DNA from: Seiridium cupressi
Taxonomy: Eukaryota; Ascomycota; Sordariomycetes; Amphisphaeriales; Sporocadaceae
NCBI GenBank assembly: GCA_036674765.1
Contig: JARVKI010000048.1
Span: 62,001 to 126,000, forward strand
Length of the DNA stretch: 64,000 nt
Direction: 5' to 3'
Positions within the stretch are counted from its first letter, which is position 1, and every line of letters begins with the position of its first letter. The notes under the pieces are model-generated. The model saw only the letters and a list, made by a program, of their open reading frames with translations. It was not told where the DNA came from and ran no database searches. Both the position numbers and the translations under genes were made by a program. Of this stretch, positions 36,171-48,696 are shown one piece after another.

Positions 36171-37373
36171 CATGTGAGTAATCGTAGTGTGAATGTGCAG
36201 TGCGCAATGTGTGTTTCATCGCATTGTGGCAGGGCAACGGAGTTCAGTGTATAGGTATACAATATATCATGTTTCATGGTGGTGCGCTGCGCATTTGTGC
36301 GTGGTGTACATGTATACGTGTACTGCACATATGAATATGAATTTGTGTGTACTCACTGCGTATGCTGCGTGGTGTGGATGTAATCCGTCTATGCACCATG
36401 CAAGTCAATTGACGTAGGTCAGGGCAGGCTGGTTGGCGTAGGATGCGCTGCGTTGGCGGCGGAATGGGGATGCAGACTGAGATCAGCGCGGTCCCAACTA
36501 TCGCTGCAGGGAAAAATCTTAAAAGATCCCAAATATTCTAAATTGGCCGATGCAGACGCAGCCTGCCTGCGAGCGCGCGTGCTTGGAAGGGCTATCCGGG
36601 GTGGAAGAAGGGGGGTAAACAAGAGAGATGTGTCAAGTTCGTCTGATCTCGTCAAGCTATTTCACACCTCGCGTACATGGGATGTTTTGGGCGATCCCTC
36701 ATTGTTTTCTCTGCTGGTTCACGAATCGAGGCACCGACTTCGCGACTACTTTTTGGGCGATGAGGAAGCTCGGCATGCCTAAACGACCAGGGCAGCTGTG
36801 AATTCAAAACATCCGGAATAGTATGGGTTGCGTAAGTTTGTCGACTCGGGCTGCCCTGGCGCCTGTCATGCCTACTCAATGCAGGAGGTGTTCGTCACAA
36901 GCCAATATGGGACCGAGGACGACTGTGGAAGGACGCGCTGGAAAACTGGGGAGCTCGGCAAACAGATGCCACTGTGCTGTCTGCCTTTTCCCAGACGAGT
37001 ATAACATTTGTCGCTAATAGACGCGACTCTCGCAAGCCTAGCCCTAAGCAAGAATCCGGTTCCTGGTAAACACGCGAATTGCAGATGCTGGTATGTCGCA
37101 TGGGCTACGGTTAGGTAGTTCGGCAGACTCCGTTTCCTCGGATGGAGCAGCGGCCTGTTCCCTTGAGCCAACGGGCGATTATATTCACGAACCAGGATGA
37201 CGCCGGCTGCGTGAGAGTGCATAGATGAGACGAGCGGAAAGCAGCCAGGAGGGCTGAACTTGCTGCGCAGGAACTGCGCACTGGGCGTCTGCTATTGACG
37301 CGCGTGGCATGACACCTCATAGACCCTCGTCTGATGGTGGCGTCGTATTGTCTGCCAGTCAGTCAGTGAATCA

Positions 37374-37393
37374 GTGTGTGTGTGTGTGTGTGT
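37374..37393. repeat. (GT)10 microsatellite
   Basis: Uninterrupted GT dinucleotide run in the gene-free region. Confidence 0.85.
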
Positions 37394-40300
37394 TTACCTA
37401 GATGTGTAACCTACATGTAATTGGTCTCGGCGCATGCTGTTATCATCAACCTGCTCAGGCGGAGCTGGATGCCAATCAGATGAGGGCCGGTCAAGGGTCT
37501 CGATGCTGAGCTTGTACTCGGTACCAATTAGCAGTTTGGCGGATAGCTCGCCTAACAGGGAAGTCTTCTAGAGCCTCGCTTGAGATTTGTGGGAGCGATA
37601 ACCGAGACGGGACTAACACAGGGATTCGAGCCTTGTTATGGGCCCACTGGAGCCTCTGTGTTCGGACCACGAAACATTTACAGTTAGGACATGTGCGCAG
37701 GGCAGATCGATGGATCGTCCGCGCAATGCTTCTCATGCTTCCGGATGGTACTCACGGGTGTCCTTGGGTTAGATTAGACCGGTGAATCAGCCTCTTGGCT
37801 CCAACATTGGACGAAAGACGACGTAATGTTTGGAGGCAGATTGTTTTGGCGATGCCGCGGAAAGCCGTTGGGTGAGATTCACGGCCCCTGGAAGCGAGCC
37901 CAATAGCCATGGTCGTAAACCCGCTAAAAACTTAAATCAATTAAACTCCACGAGGAAAACCGCCGGAACCAGACACAGAGAAGACTAATGTACCGTTGAC
38001 CCCACCTTTGCTCTTTGAGCCGCCGCGTTACCAAGATGAAGCCAACCCATCCGGTTGTTTCTTGCCATTATTGATCATCCTCCCATAATCCTCCTAGTGG
38101 TGATACCTGACAACCTGGGACGCCTACCGTGGGCGCTCGCCGTGACTTGCTGCTTGGAGATGGTCGCTTCGACTGCGCCTCCTGCTGCTAACGTGGTTTT
38201 TGCCCTTTCAGCCTCTGTTTTCGGTGTCTTCGCTTTGTCGTCCATCAGCCGAACTGGGATGCTGCTGGCCCGATATCATGCAAGGAGTCGCAGGTATGTT
38301 GGCAGTTCTTGGTCATATAACCCTCCCACATATCTGCGAGGCAACACCTGCTGCCTCATCTGTGGGTTGCATTGATCCTATGTCCTAGTATGGGATGTGT
38401 TCATTCCCCCAGGCATTAAGGGGACTTCTGCTCGTGATCCTTGCACAACTACTACCGGGGCACATTCGCACGAGAGGCCGACCGACATGTCGCCCGGAGG
38501 CCAGATCAACGAAGCTTCTTTTTAAGGTTACAGTGCATCTATCTGCCTTCCATCCTCTTACTCTATCTCTCGTCTCTCGCTCGGCCGACGCTATGGTCCC
38601 TGGTGGTCCATCACCACATGGCAGAAAAAACCTCCTTGTGGTCTCGCTTCAAACACCCGTATTGCCTGCGTTGCATCAAAGGATCTGATCGAAGTTCCCA
38701 AGGGTTGCCATGCACCGCACTTGTGGCTAACATTCCTGAGGGATTTATCCGCCAACTGCATAATGACATGGTGATTCTGCTCCAAAGGAGTCGCGCCGGC
38801 GGCGCGGTTCAATCTGGACCTGCATGTCGCTTCCTAACTCCCGCACACGGCTCGGTTGATCATCCTTTGGTCTCCATGCCAGTTCGCGCGCCAATGCAGC
38901 ATATAGTCTCTCTGCAGGTTTGGCATCCTCAATATCCTGTCTTGAGATGTGTAGCTTGGAATCGACTGTGATTCGAAATATGATCGAAATGCGATCAGAT
39001 CATTGTCGGTTCATGCGCTCGCCGGGTATTTTTGACGCTATGAATCAGTCAACTGGACCGGTGATCGCTTCACCTCTACGCACGCTGAATGGGGTCCCAC
39101 CCGACTGGAGTGACGGAGCCGGGGCGCCACTACAACAAAACGTCATCTCTTCCTCCACCAGCATTCACGCCAGCGCATATTACACGCTTTATCCGGTCGT
39201 CGACCTTTTCGTATATGCATGGTTTTCATTGATCTTGACACCGGTTTTCATCTACGATGCATCATGATAGTTGATTGCGTAGTCAATGCGGCAGCGTATA
39301 ATGCCCATGTGGTGTAACTCGACGAGATACGGGATGTAGCACTTTAACTTTATGCCCACACGACGAGCGACACCAAGCAGCCCAGTAGGCATTGACCCCT
39401 GATCCCAGCCAGCCGCTTCCGTCGGTAGCGGCAGAGCTGACGATCATCTTAATGAAGCAATATACGGCCTCAGTCTTCGGGTCGCGGCTGATGTGAGGAT
39501 GGCTGATGGCTATTAGCCTCTAGTGTAGACCTTGGGCCCCCTGTGGCTAACTAGAGTGCGGCTCCAATCTAATTGACGACGTCGTGCGATCCGGCAAAGT
39601 GACCGATAAGCATGATCTCGTGGGACCACTGCAACTGTCTTCTTATCTGGGCTTCGTCATGTACGCGAGGCGTCGTCCTCCTTCTCCTCTCTGCTGAAAG
39701 GGAATGGTTCCAGGGCCGAGGTGGAATGCCGGGCCGGCCTTCCAAAACGCCACGTCTGCTCACCAAAACGCGTGAAATTATTCCGGAGCGCGTAATTACA
39801 AGGGCCGCGAGGTCTAATTATTCCATGCACTCGAGACCATCTCAACAAGCCTCCATGCTGGAGATCATCATCAATAGGCTCAGCAACTGAGCTTTCTGTC
39901 GTTTTTGCTGATTCGAGGAACCAAGTGTCCTGCCGCCGCAATGTATTGCTGATGTGTATTTCTATCCCTTGGCATGCGCCTCGAAGGTATCGGCCCATGA
40001 TTCGTTCTGATACCCTCGGCCAAGACGCTAGATTAGATATTATCACAATTGCGTCCGTACGAAGTAACAAGCAGTGATCGACACCACCACAACCTGACTA
40101 GCATCAAGCAATTGAAAGCATTGCTTGACGTTGATCCAAACAACGGGTACGGCTTGTGTCTAGTTAGTCAACAGGACCAAAGGACTCTCCGCTGTCTCTG
40201 TACACTACGGCGTCATCGCTATTTTGGCCGCTCAGTCAAACGCACTCCGAAGTATCGACTTTTTTGTGTATACTATTCTTCGCTCATCTGTATCAGTTAG

Positions 40301-41204
40301 TGGTTGCTGTCAGTGTACTTTCGTGCCTTCGCAGGTAACATATCTCATGCGACTTACTTATGATCTAATCATAGTTGACGTGGCTGCGCTTAGACCATGA
40401 GGACACTTCTGCGGCCACGCTGGCAATTTCCTACTGTACCCTGCCATTTGCCCATCTGGGCACTTTACAACATGATCTTAGGGTGACTGGGAGTATTTGT
40501 GTGATCGCAGATGTATGAAGATCTAACACGACTTGAAATGAATTGATTAGGACCTGGAGCATCGTTTTTGTCATGATGGCCAGTTTCCGGCAAACCCTGT
40601 AGTCTCAGTACATCTTGGAGGGCTCGCCAGCCCTCAGTCTCCCGAAAGGCCTCACAGCGACGGCGTACATAAGCGGAATCCAAGCGGCTGTCAGTGGTTC
40701 CAAAGCAGCAATACGGAAATGTAGTGTTGTTCAACTGTTTGAAACATGTCGAGCTACACCGCTAAGCAAGTTATTCTCTGGTAATTGCTAGTACGTCAGT
40801 ACATGAGCTTTCAACCCACAAGAACTATATTATAGGCTATAAGGGAGCCAGTCTACATATTATTCTTTCTAATATGACATGAGCATTGCGTCTTATGTTT
40901 TTATCAATGGCAGAAACAACGCTCTGCGGACCGATTAGAACAATCGTGGATTTTATGCTTATCCAGAATATCAGTAATAACTTATTTTCTCACATTTTCA
41001 CCTAGATGACTTATTCAACGGTTTTTGATTGATAGAATTATAGTGCAGATTATCCATGAGGCATCGCGAGATAATAGGCTCTGGGATCATCATGTGAATG
41101 TTCACGTTCTAATTAGACCAAGGTCCGATGCACGCATGAGCCGCTTGTGCGCTTAAAGGGAATAGTTCCCTTTCCCCGAATACAATCTTAACCCGATAAC
41201 CTAA

Positions 41205-41470
41205 GAACTTGGGAAAAATAATTAATAAAAATAAGTTACTGTTTTATATTTAACCGAGGTAGAAAATTTTCGTTATTTAAGTATATTAAACGTATATATA
41301 ATATAAATATATTTATACTTTTATTAACGCCGTATTTAATTATTTAAAATACGTCGTCGGATTTATATTATTTTATAATACGCTTGTATTAGTAATTTAA
41401 TATCCTTGTAATATAATGTTACTATGCTACGTCGTCAGCGTCCTACACAAAATAAGCCTATAATAATAAT
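41205..41470. repeat. AT-rich, RIP-like island
   Basis: An abrupt AT-rich block dominated by TA/AT steps, with few G or C and those mostly in CG pairs. It lies between moderate-GC sequence and the amidoligase gene. High TpA with depletion of CpA/TpG is the product signature of repeat-induced point mutation, so this is probably a mutated transposon remnant. No open frame survives. Confidence 0.6.
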
Positions 41471-41769
41471 CTCTAAAAAGAACAACGCCTGCTAAGACTT
41501 CCCCTCAATCAGACATGCTTATATGAAGGACAATGGTTTGCTCACGTGATAACGCTTTGTCGACGTGACAATGGTTCATCTATAGACAACGGTTTGTCGA
41601 TGTGACAATGGTCTCGTGATTTGTCGTGACTCCAATACCCTCTTGTATATGAGGCTGTACGGACCTGCCCATTCGCTTATACTTGACAACATCAGTCTCG
41701 TACACGTGGGATCCTGGAGACTAGCTCTCGTCGAAAACACTAGGTTCGAGTCAATTTGAATGTGGTGCC

Positions 41770-43431
41770 ATGAGTCAGCCAACAGAACCAGCACCTCCAA
41801 GACTGAGCTTTGGCGTTGAATTGGAATTCGCAGTACTGTATGTCTTCGGCTCCAACAAAGTCGTCAGTAGTGCACCTCCGGGGAAGTACTTTGATGATGG
41901 CCTCCCTCAACCTCTTGAGATCCCATATCCCGCACACGAGAAGGCCCCCGATCTGGACAATATAGCACAGTACACGGTAGAGAAAGCCATCCGTGATACG
42001 TTAGAAGCTGCCGGGTTTCCTGTGCAGGTCGCTCCAGCGGAACCCACTGACACAGTAGCGGAGCAGAGACTCGATCAATATCGTCACTGGCAAGTTGGTC
42101 GAGACGTCAGTGTATCCGCGATCGATATTCCAAAATATGAGGAAGGAATCAGGGCTGCATCAATTGAGATTGGAACACCCGTAGAGTGGGACTCACCTTT
42201 GGCTTTTGAGGCCGTCCGGTACGCTGTCAATTTGCTAGCATCCCAATTTCGGATACAAGTCAACACATCGACAGGTATGCATGTCCATGTCGGCAACGGA
42301 CCTGCATTTATGCCCTACCAATGGGTTAAGAGGATGGCCATGTTGTGTTGGGCGGCTGATCGGCTTCTGGCAACTTTGAATCCACCGACGCGCTCGTGGA
42401 ATTTCTTCTGTCCTGGGATTCGGGACTTCAGTCGTCTTGCCAGGAATGAACTTGAAGATGAGCCGCCGATACACTTGGCTCAGCAAAGAGGCGAGACCTT
42501 CCTGTCAGCTACGCTCAAGTGCGAGCCGTATGTAGCCACGGATGTTCGTTTCGGAGAACGCTCAACGCTGTGGCGCGAGACACATGCCCACGAGGAAACG
42601 GTAGCTAGATTTGGGCAAACAAGACTGCCCGGACATTTCGAGCCTTTCATTGACGAGAACGCACCGGTCACATGCTATCCAAGTGCTGCCAGACATGAGG
42701 ATCCTCAAGTGCCGCTTGATCAGTATACTCACAATCTCAACAACGCCCCTAGCAATGTTTCGTCAGATAGATCGAGCCCACAGCCCATTGATAAAACACG
42801 GCATAAGTCTGTGGATCTGACGCAAGCTGAGCTTGCTGAGAAGACAGCCGCCCTAGAGGATATCAAGGCCAGAGTGGGGGTACGCAAGCGCATCAATGGT
42901 TTCCAAAGACTGAAGTTACCTCGCTGGACGGAGGAAGACCTGAGAAATATTGATGATGTCAACCAACTGAACGGAGGGCATGATATGTCATCGTGGGGCG
43001 ATCCAGCCATAGATCGCGGCGTATGGTTCGGCGTAGAAAGGATAGCACAGACAAAGGCTTCGTGCCAGATCGACAATATGCTCCGACGCGGTTCTAGATA
43101 TAACTACAACTTCAGGTCATACGAATGTGGCCCCATTGGCAATACTTCCGTGCCTTCTAAAAGGACGGTCGAGTGGAGGCAAGCAGCCGGGTCGATGGAC
43201 GGCAAGTGGGTTTCGGTCTGGTCTCGAATCGTCGTGGGCGTCTCACGCTTTGCCGTGCATGCGCCAGTAGATGAGTTCCTGCGCATCCTGACGTGCTGCG
43301 ACTACGCTGAGAAGGGTGGCTCTTACGATGTGCTTGACCTACTGGAAGACATGGGTTTAGTCGCGGAAGCTGAGGTTGCCGGACAGAGAATCTGGGACGA
43401 CGGGGACAAGTGGGGGCTTGAATATGAATAA
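41770..43431 (+). CDS. Amidoligase-family protein (Amidoligase_2-like)
   Basis: A single uninterrupted ORF of 553 aa from the ATG at 41770. It starts with the signature of the family, 'RLSFGVELEFAVLY', followed by 'VSAIDIPKYEEGIRAASIEIGTPVEW', 'TSTGMHVHVGNG' with paired His, 'AADRLLATLNPPTRS' and, near the C-terminus, 'NYNFRSYECG...KRTVEWRQAAGSMDGKWVSVW'. The fold is that of COOH-NH2 ligases such as glutamine synthetase; members make amide bonds using ATP. Substrates of the fungal members are unknown. There is no signal peptide. It stands just beside the AT-rich island with no obvious operon-like partners. It could be a stand-alone peptide or secondary-metabolite modifying ligase. Confidence 0.8.
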   Translation: MSQPTEPAPPRLSFGVELEFAVLYVFGSNKVVSSAPPGKYFDDGLPQPLEIPYPAHEKAPDLDNIAQYTVEKAIRDTLEAAGFPVQVAPAEPTDTVAEQRLDQYRHWQVGRDVSVSAIDIPKYEEGIRAASIEIGTPVEWDSPLAFEAVRYAVNLLASQFRIQVNTSTGMHVHVGNGPAFMPYQWVKRMAMLCWAADRLLATLNPPTRSWNFFCPGIRDFSRLARNELEDEPPIHLAQQRGETFLSATLKCEPYVATDVRFGERSTLWRETHAHEETVARFGQTRLPGHFEPFIDENAPVTCYPSAARHEDPQVPLDQYTHNLNNAPSNVSSDRSSPQPIDKTRHKSVDLTQAELAEKTAALEDIKARVGVRKRINGFQRLKLPRWTEEDLRNIDDVNQLNGGHDMSSWGDPAIDRGVWFGVERIAQTKASCQIDNMLRRGSRYNYNFRSYECGPIGNTSVPSKRTVEWRQAAGSMDGKWVSVWSRIVVGVSRFAVHAPVDEFLRILTCCDYAEKGGSYDVLDLLEDMGLVAEAEVAGQRIWDDGDKWGLEYE

Positions 43432-44006
43432 GAAGCGGAGGACAAAGAGGCATAAGCTGAGATGCTCAGCGTGGTAAGTGCTACAATCCCACTAGTCCGC
43501 TTTGGTGAACAGAAATCTGATGCTTGAGGCAATTAACCATGTAAACTTACACATTCTAATCTTATCGAAGAGCCTCAAGGGGCGCCGTGACCATGATCTA
43601 TGTTGGCGCTGAGGCGAAGTCCTGATTGCCAGCTGCAATTTCCTCCAGTTCCTTTTCTTTTATAGGGGTAAACGTCACTTCAAGGCCTCGCCTGAATGGT
43701 TCGCAGCCACACAACAGAGCCCAGCACCATGATTGGCTGATGCAAGGTACGCCTTTGCACTACCGACTTGGGGGCCCACCGAAGAAGCGTGGCGTTGGCT
43801 GCTATACCAAGTAAGCTTAACACTTTATCTTAGTCGATTATAGATCCGGAGCATAGAACTAGTGTGAATGGCCTCGATGTCAATAAAAAGCAGGACGCCA
43901 GTCCTTTGGTCCTCGCTAGAGAGATTTGCATCCATCCGTTCTAGCGATCCTCTCTCGCGTCCATTCGTTCATCACCGTTGCGGAAAGTCATTCGTTTAAA
44001 ATAATC
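43432..44006. other. Intergenic region
   Basis: 0.6 kb between the amidoligase stop and the secreted-protein start. No gene seen. Confidence 0.5.
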
Positions 44007-44738
44007 ATGTTGACACAGTCTGTTTGCCTGGCTCTCCTGGCTCTCCTGGCCGCCGGAGGAGCGTTCGCGAAGCCATGCAAGAAGCCCTCTTATAGTGCGG
44101 TCGCTGCTCCGGCTACCACTTCGAGCGCGCCGTCTTATGTCGCCTCTACCACTTCGAGCGCTACGATCAGCACTACTACGTCTGGCGCTACCTCCTCGAC
44201 CAGCTCTTCGACTGAGGCATCATCCACCGATTCCGCGAGCTCGACTTTGACATCATCCGCCAGTTCAGAGACTTCGTCTACCTCATCGACCACCAGTACC
44301 AGCAGCGCTTATGCAACGCCAACCTTCATGATCACCGTCAGCGGCTCCAACGCTGTGGCTGATGGCACCACGATGGCTAACGCTCCTGATGGCAATGATG
44401 ATGAGGGAATTGCCACCTTTACTAATGGAGCTGGATACTTTACGCTCAGTGAAGATGGTGTCCTCGCTGAATTGAGCACCGGTCAAATCGCCAATACTGC
44501 CCCGGACCAAACCACCCAGGCAATCTACTTCAACACTGCAGAGATAATTACTCAATTTGGCTACGACACGTGCGATTGCGGTATTAACTCAGAGACCTCT
44601 ATTTTCAGCTGCGACTGTGGCGAGGTTAATACCATCTTCTCCATGAACAGTGACGACTTGGAGCTTTACATTGGCGATTCCGTCCCGGAAGGATCCGCGG
44701 CGGTCACCGTCTCAGTAGTCATCAACTCCCGCGAGTAA
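44007..44738 (+). CDS. Ser/Thr-rich secreted or cell-surface protein
   Basis: 243 aa from the ATG at 44007. The frame opens earlier, but only this ATG gives a signal peptide: MLTQSVCLALLALLAAGGAFA, probable cleavage before KPCKK. Residues of about 35-110 are almost entirely Ser, Thr and Ala, a mucin-like stretch likely O-glycosylated. The C-terminal 130 residues form a compact, acidic domain with a hydrophobic beta-like pattern and two CDCG motifs ('YDTCDCGINSETSIFSCDCGEVN') that could pair as disulfides. There is no clear GPI-attachment signal at the 'VSVVINSRE' end. Function unknown; the layout resembles small secreted wall-associated proteins. A single exon. Confidence 0.7.
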   Translation: MLTQSVCLALLALLAAGGAFAKPCKKPSYSAVAAPATTSSAPSYVASTTSSATISTTTSGATSSTSSSTEASSTDSASSTLTSSASSETSSTSSTTSTSSAYATPTFMITVSGSNAVADGTTMANAPDGNDDEGIATFTNGAGYFTLSEDGVLAELSTGQIANTAPDQTTQAIYFNTAEIITQFGYDTCDCGINSETSIFSCDCGEVNTIFSMNSDDLELYIGDSVPEGSAAVTVSVVINSRE

Positions 44739-46481
44739 TGTGGAACCACCTGCACATCATCCAGTCGGCTCGCTGAGGGCTTGGAGGAGCCAGGTAGCGG
44801 GATATGGCTATGCAGTTGTTAGCAGCTAGGAGTTTTAGATTGTACTTGCCCAAGCCAGGCTCGAATATTCGCAATTTATAGTCATTTGTATATGGTGGAG
44901 CCTTGGCTATGAGTGACGTGAACATGTGCTTTTATCCATAACTGTTGTTCGCCCCTCTGGTGTAGATCATGAGCCACGTACTGGAATACATAACATAGAG
45001 TAACGGTCGAGGGTCGCTAGACTCTTATGATAATGTCAATACTGAGCGCACTACAAACCTCGCATAAGAGACGTTTTAGATGGCGACAGGCAGCCCCCCA
45101 AGGTTCAAAAAGAGTGACGAGTAGCCCCGAAAAAGACCATAGTTCTAAGGGCACTTTAGTGGAGTTGGTGACAGAGATCAATTCGGGTTATGCTCCTATT
45201 TTTGTAAGCTCAGAACAGTTATATGATGAACACTTAGCTTATGGAAGATAGCCGCAATCATGAACCCGATGTTTCTTCAAGACCAACCGGACGTGTCAGC
45301 CTCCGCGTGGCAAGAAAAAAAATCGACGTCATATTAAGCAGGTTACGATCGCGCCGATGGAAACCAATCGTTGAATCTGCCATTAAATGCCTATCTGAGA
45401 GTTGATCATGACTGGCTGTTTTACCGTAGAGGCATTTAGTGGATGGCAATACGCGGGATGGTTCATAGGAAAGCTTCCGGGTCCGCTAGGATTCCAAACA
45501 GGATGAGGCGGCTTCAAAACTATATGTTTGGTTCATAGTACTGTACAGATTACCACGTGAGTAAGTTGTGAGTAAGTTGTTCGTGGGTTGGCCTTGTAGG
45601 GGTAGAGCAGAAACGTCCCCATTATCTTGGTGTGTACCTTTGATAATCTGAATGCGATACGGTACCAGCTGATGACGTACATAAAGAAAAATAGCCTTGA
45701 GATACGATTCACTTCCGGCTGGTGCTAGCCGCGATCCTTCATCAATCATCGACGGTCGTGCCAGACGGGTGGGACAGGTGACCGCTTTGAATGGGATCAA
45801 CGTCTCTAGTAATCGGGCGATGCGTCAGGGCTGAATTTCCGTATGTCAAGTGGACTTGGCGGGCATTTTTGAGCCTAGAGTCACTTTTATTTGCGCGACG
45901 GTGGAGCCTTAAGAAATTGGTGGCGTCGTGCCTGATTCAATCACCAGTTATCCTCCCCCCGACAGTGAGATACTCGCGCTCTCGTCATCGGGCATGTTGT
46001 ATATCATCTAGAGGAAGAAAAGAGCAAGTTCTTCTCACATTGCTTCATATCTTATGAGAATCATGTCTCTTAATGCCAGGTTTGGGATCGTATGGCATCA
46101 CTCGCCTCTGTTTTTTTGTGCTGGACCAAAAGTCCTGCCACCGCACCCGGCACACATAAGGTATCATTTAGCGTGCATCAGCCAACACGTAGTGCGCGGG
46201 GCAGTGCCTGGGATATGCTTAATTTTAGAGCCGTTTCGGGCGCTGCCTGAATTTAGCGGAGGAGAAGCTGAAAACAGGTGAAAATCTGTTGCATGCCCGT
46301 GCTCATTGATGATGGAACTCCGGTTTGTTTGTGTTGTTTTTTGGAGTCTGAAATCTGCACCAGCCATAAGAGCCTGCGCTCGTAACGCCAGAGCTGCGTT
46401 GATTGGCAATTTGGAGGAGTGAGCTATAAGCCGTGATATCGCCATAAAGAAAAGAGCCCTCCCAAGAGGCGCGCCACCGCG
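44739..46481. other. Intergenic region, no gene supported
   Basis: 1.7 kb with only short, unrecognisable ORFs between the secreted-protein and membrane-protein genes. Confidence 0.5.
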
Positions 46482-47322
46482 ATGGATCCCAATCAACCAC
46501 AGGCGCAGTCGCAACCGCAAGCACAACCACAACCTCAGTATCAACCATACCCCCAGCAGTACCAGCAAGCCCCCCAGGTTATCCCATACAGCAAGCCCTG
46601 GCAGATCACTAAAATCGTTTTCCACTCGCTTTCGATCGTCTTTAGCATCATCGTGCTGGGCATTTCGATTGCGCTGGTGGTCGATCCCGACGTGAATCAG
46701 AGCTATCAAATCATTTGGGTCGCCCCTCAAGCCGGTATTGCGCTCATCTGGTCCATTGCCGAGCTCATCACGATTTGCGCTCGACGAGGCCGCGGCATTC
46801 ACCCAGGCGCTCAGGTGGCACTTCACTTGCTGTTGTGGCTGGGATTCTTGGTCGCTGTTGGCCTGACATCCTGGCTGGTGGCGTTCGCACTGGAATGCGA
46901 CTATTACTGCAGGGAATATTACTATGAGTATAATGGAGGTCAATACTTCTCGTCCATCCAGGCCGAACTAGCCTTCCTGGCTCTTTTGGCGTAAGTTCAT
47001 CCCGATGGGCTTAGGCCTCGTGTCTGTGTACGTGCTGATAAGTTTTAGTCTTGTTCACTTCATCCTGTTCGTGCGCGCCTGCGTCGAGACCAACCAGCGC
47101 AACAAGATGGCTGGCCCCGTCATTATGGTGCCGCAGCACATGTACTACAGCCAGCCGGTGGCTCAATATCCTGTTCAGTCGATGCCGCCAATGCAGCAGG
47201 GATATCCCGCGCCGCCTCAGCAGGCTCATACGTCTGGTTACTACGAGCAACCCAAAGAAGCTCAGCATCAGTTCACGGGCTCGGCGCCTGTTTCGCAACC
47301 TCCAGTACCAACTGCGGCCTAG
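46482..47322 (+). CDS. Four-TM membrane protein with Gln/Pro-rich tails (MARVEL-like)
   Basis: Exons 46482-46990 and 47049-47322 give 260 aa. The intron (58 nt, GTAAGT...TTTTAG) joins 'LAFLALLA' to 'LVHFILFVRACVETN', keeping the fourth membrane segment intact. The N-terminus is a Gln/Pro-rich cytosolic tail (PNQPQAQSQPQAQPQPQY). Hydrophobic segments lie at about 45-68, 80-98, 110-133 and 155-178. An acidic/Tyr/Cys-rich loop 'ECDYYCREYYYEYNGG' sits between TM3 and TM4. The C-terminal tail is Pro/Gln/Tyr-rich ('MPPMQQGYPAPPQQ'). The topology matches the MARVEL-like proteins common in fungi, which act in membrane domains or trafficking; no precise role can be given. Confidence 0.8.
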
Positions 47323-48696
47323 GTTAAAACTGTTAAACTGTCACGTAATGGCCTTAGATTCCGGTTGAAGGCCGTACCGGGCTGTGTTGCTTGAAGGCTG
47401 AGGCTCGGCTCGCTTGGGATGTACGAAGGTTAGACACCTTCATATCGAGATAATATTACATCTAGCAGATAATTATTATAATCCATTCTATATCTTCTTG
47501 CATAAAACCTTCGCTCGAGGCTTGATGACGTTGCCAAAAATGCATGATGCTGCGTGGGAGATGGCGACGCAGCTTGGCTCGGCCCGACATTTTGGACCCG
47601 AGATATTTGATGTCAGGGGCGGCGAGCACCCGGCGGCTATTTCCATTATTTGACTCGAGTCCATCCAGTAAATTCGTCATTAAACGTCAAAGTTGTTCTC
47701 GTACGCTTGCAAAATAGCGATTGCTCCTGTACTTACCGTTTCTCTGCCAACCATCAAGAAAGAATGTCGCATAATGTCAGTGGACCAATTAAGGTAAGAC
47801 AAATGCCCTCTATAAGCAGATCATTTCAATGCTCTGGACAAACACCAACTAAATTACCGATTCCGTCCCAGAAGCGCCGATACAAACGCCCTTTTCACAC
47901 CAGGCCGCCTTCCCACGGGGCCAATGGGAATTGAGCGAACACAACTTTATTCGTCAACTCTAGAGAGAGCGTGATCGGTGCCGCGATTCTAGTCGACTAG
48001 GGGCATGTTGATCACAAGTCTACTGGCATTTATTTCAGGGGTATAGATCGAGCCTACGCGATTAGTAGGATAATGACAGTGAAAAAAGCTAAGGATACTG
48101 AAGTCTTTGGAAGAAGTAGAAATATCTGGTATTATGACTTGACACAATATTTTCACAAGGACTATGACATTCGGCTGACTGTGACTCGATAAAGTTTCCC
48201 GCACCTGCCTTCATCACTTCCAATCAAGCCATATAAATAGATAACCTCTCAATGTTAAATGAGCCGTCTAAACCAAAACTTGACGCATTCCAAACTTCGA
48301 AAACAAACTCTTCAGACGTCCTTTACTCCAGGTATTAGACACCATGACAACGCGCTACCCGGGTATATACGAGAATATACCGCCGGGGGACTACAATATG
48401 ACTGAGTAGCCACCAGAGGAGCCGGTCTCGCAATCAGTTCCGGGTTGGGCAACACCCCAGGAGCGACTAAGGAGACGAAGAAAAAGGCATACGAAGAAGA
48501 GGAAGAGCTCGGGTTGCACGATCCTGTAGTGTTAGCAAAATTCTTCTCGAACCAACTCGTAGATGGTGAACTATTGATGAGCCAGTTCCGAACTGAATCC
48601 ATGGTATGGTACAAATAGAAAGGACTTCAAAATTGACAAATTGAACCCTTGTTATATCTCGACTTGCTGAAACCGTGCTAATCCTATACGTCATTC
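47323..48696. other. Intergenic region, no gene supported
   Basis: 1.4 kb of AT-moderate sequence with short ORFs only. Confidence 0.5.

Larger units (their letters stand above)
35406..41204. other. Long gene-free region upstream of the zinc-cluster regulator
   Basis: About 5.8 kb (6.4 kb if the AT-rich island is included) with no gene I can support. It contains a G-run near 35710, GT-rich microsatellites (36141-36170 and 37374-37393) and many short ORFs without domains. Long upstream regions with long leaders or non-coding transcripts are typical of fungal developmental regulators, so it may be the control region of the transcription factor at 35405 (inference). Confidence 0.45.

Noticed and set aside
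41740..41755. GGTTCGAGTC as a tRNA B-box
   Set aside because: No acceptor stem, A-box or cloverleaf can be drawn around it.
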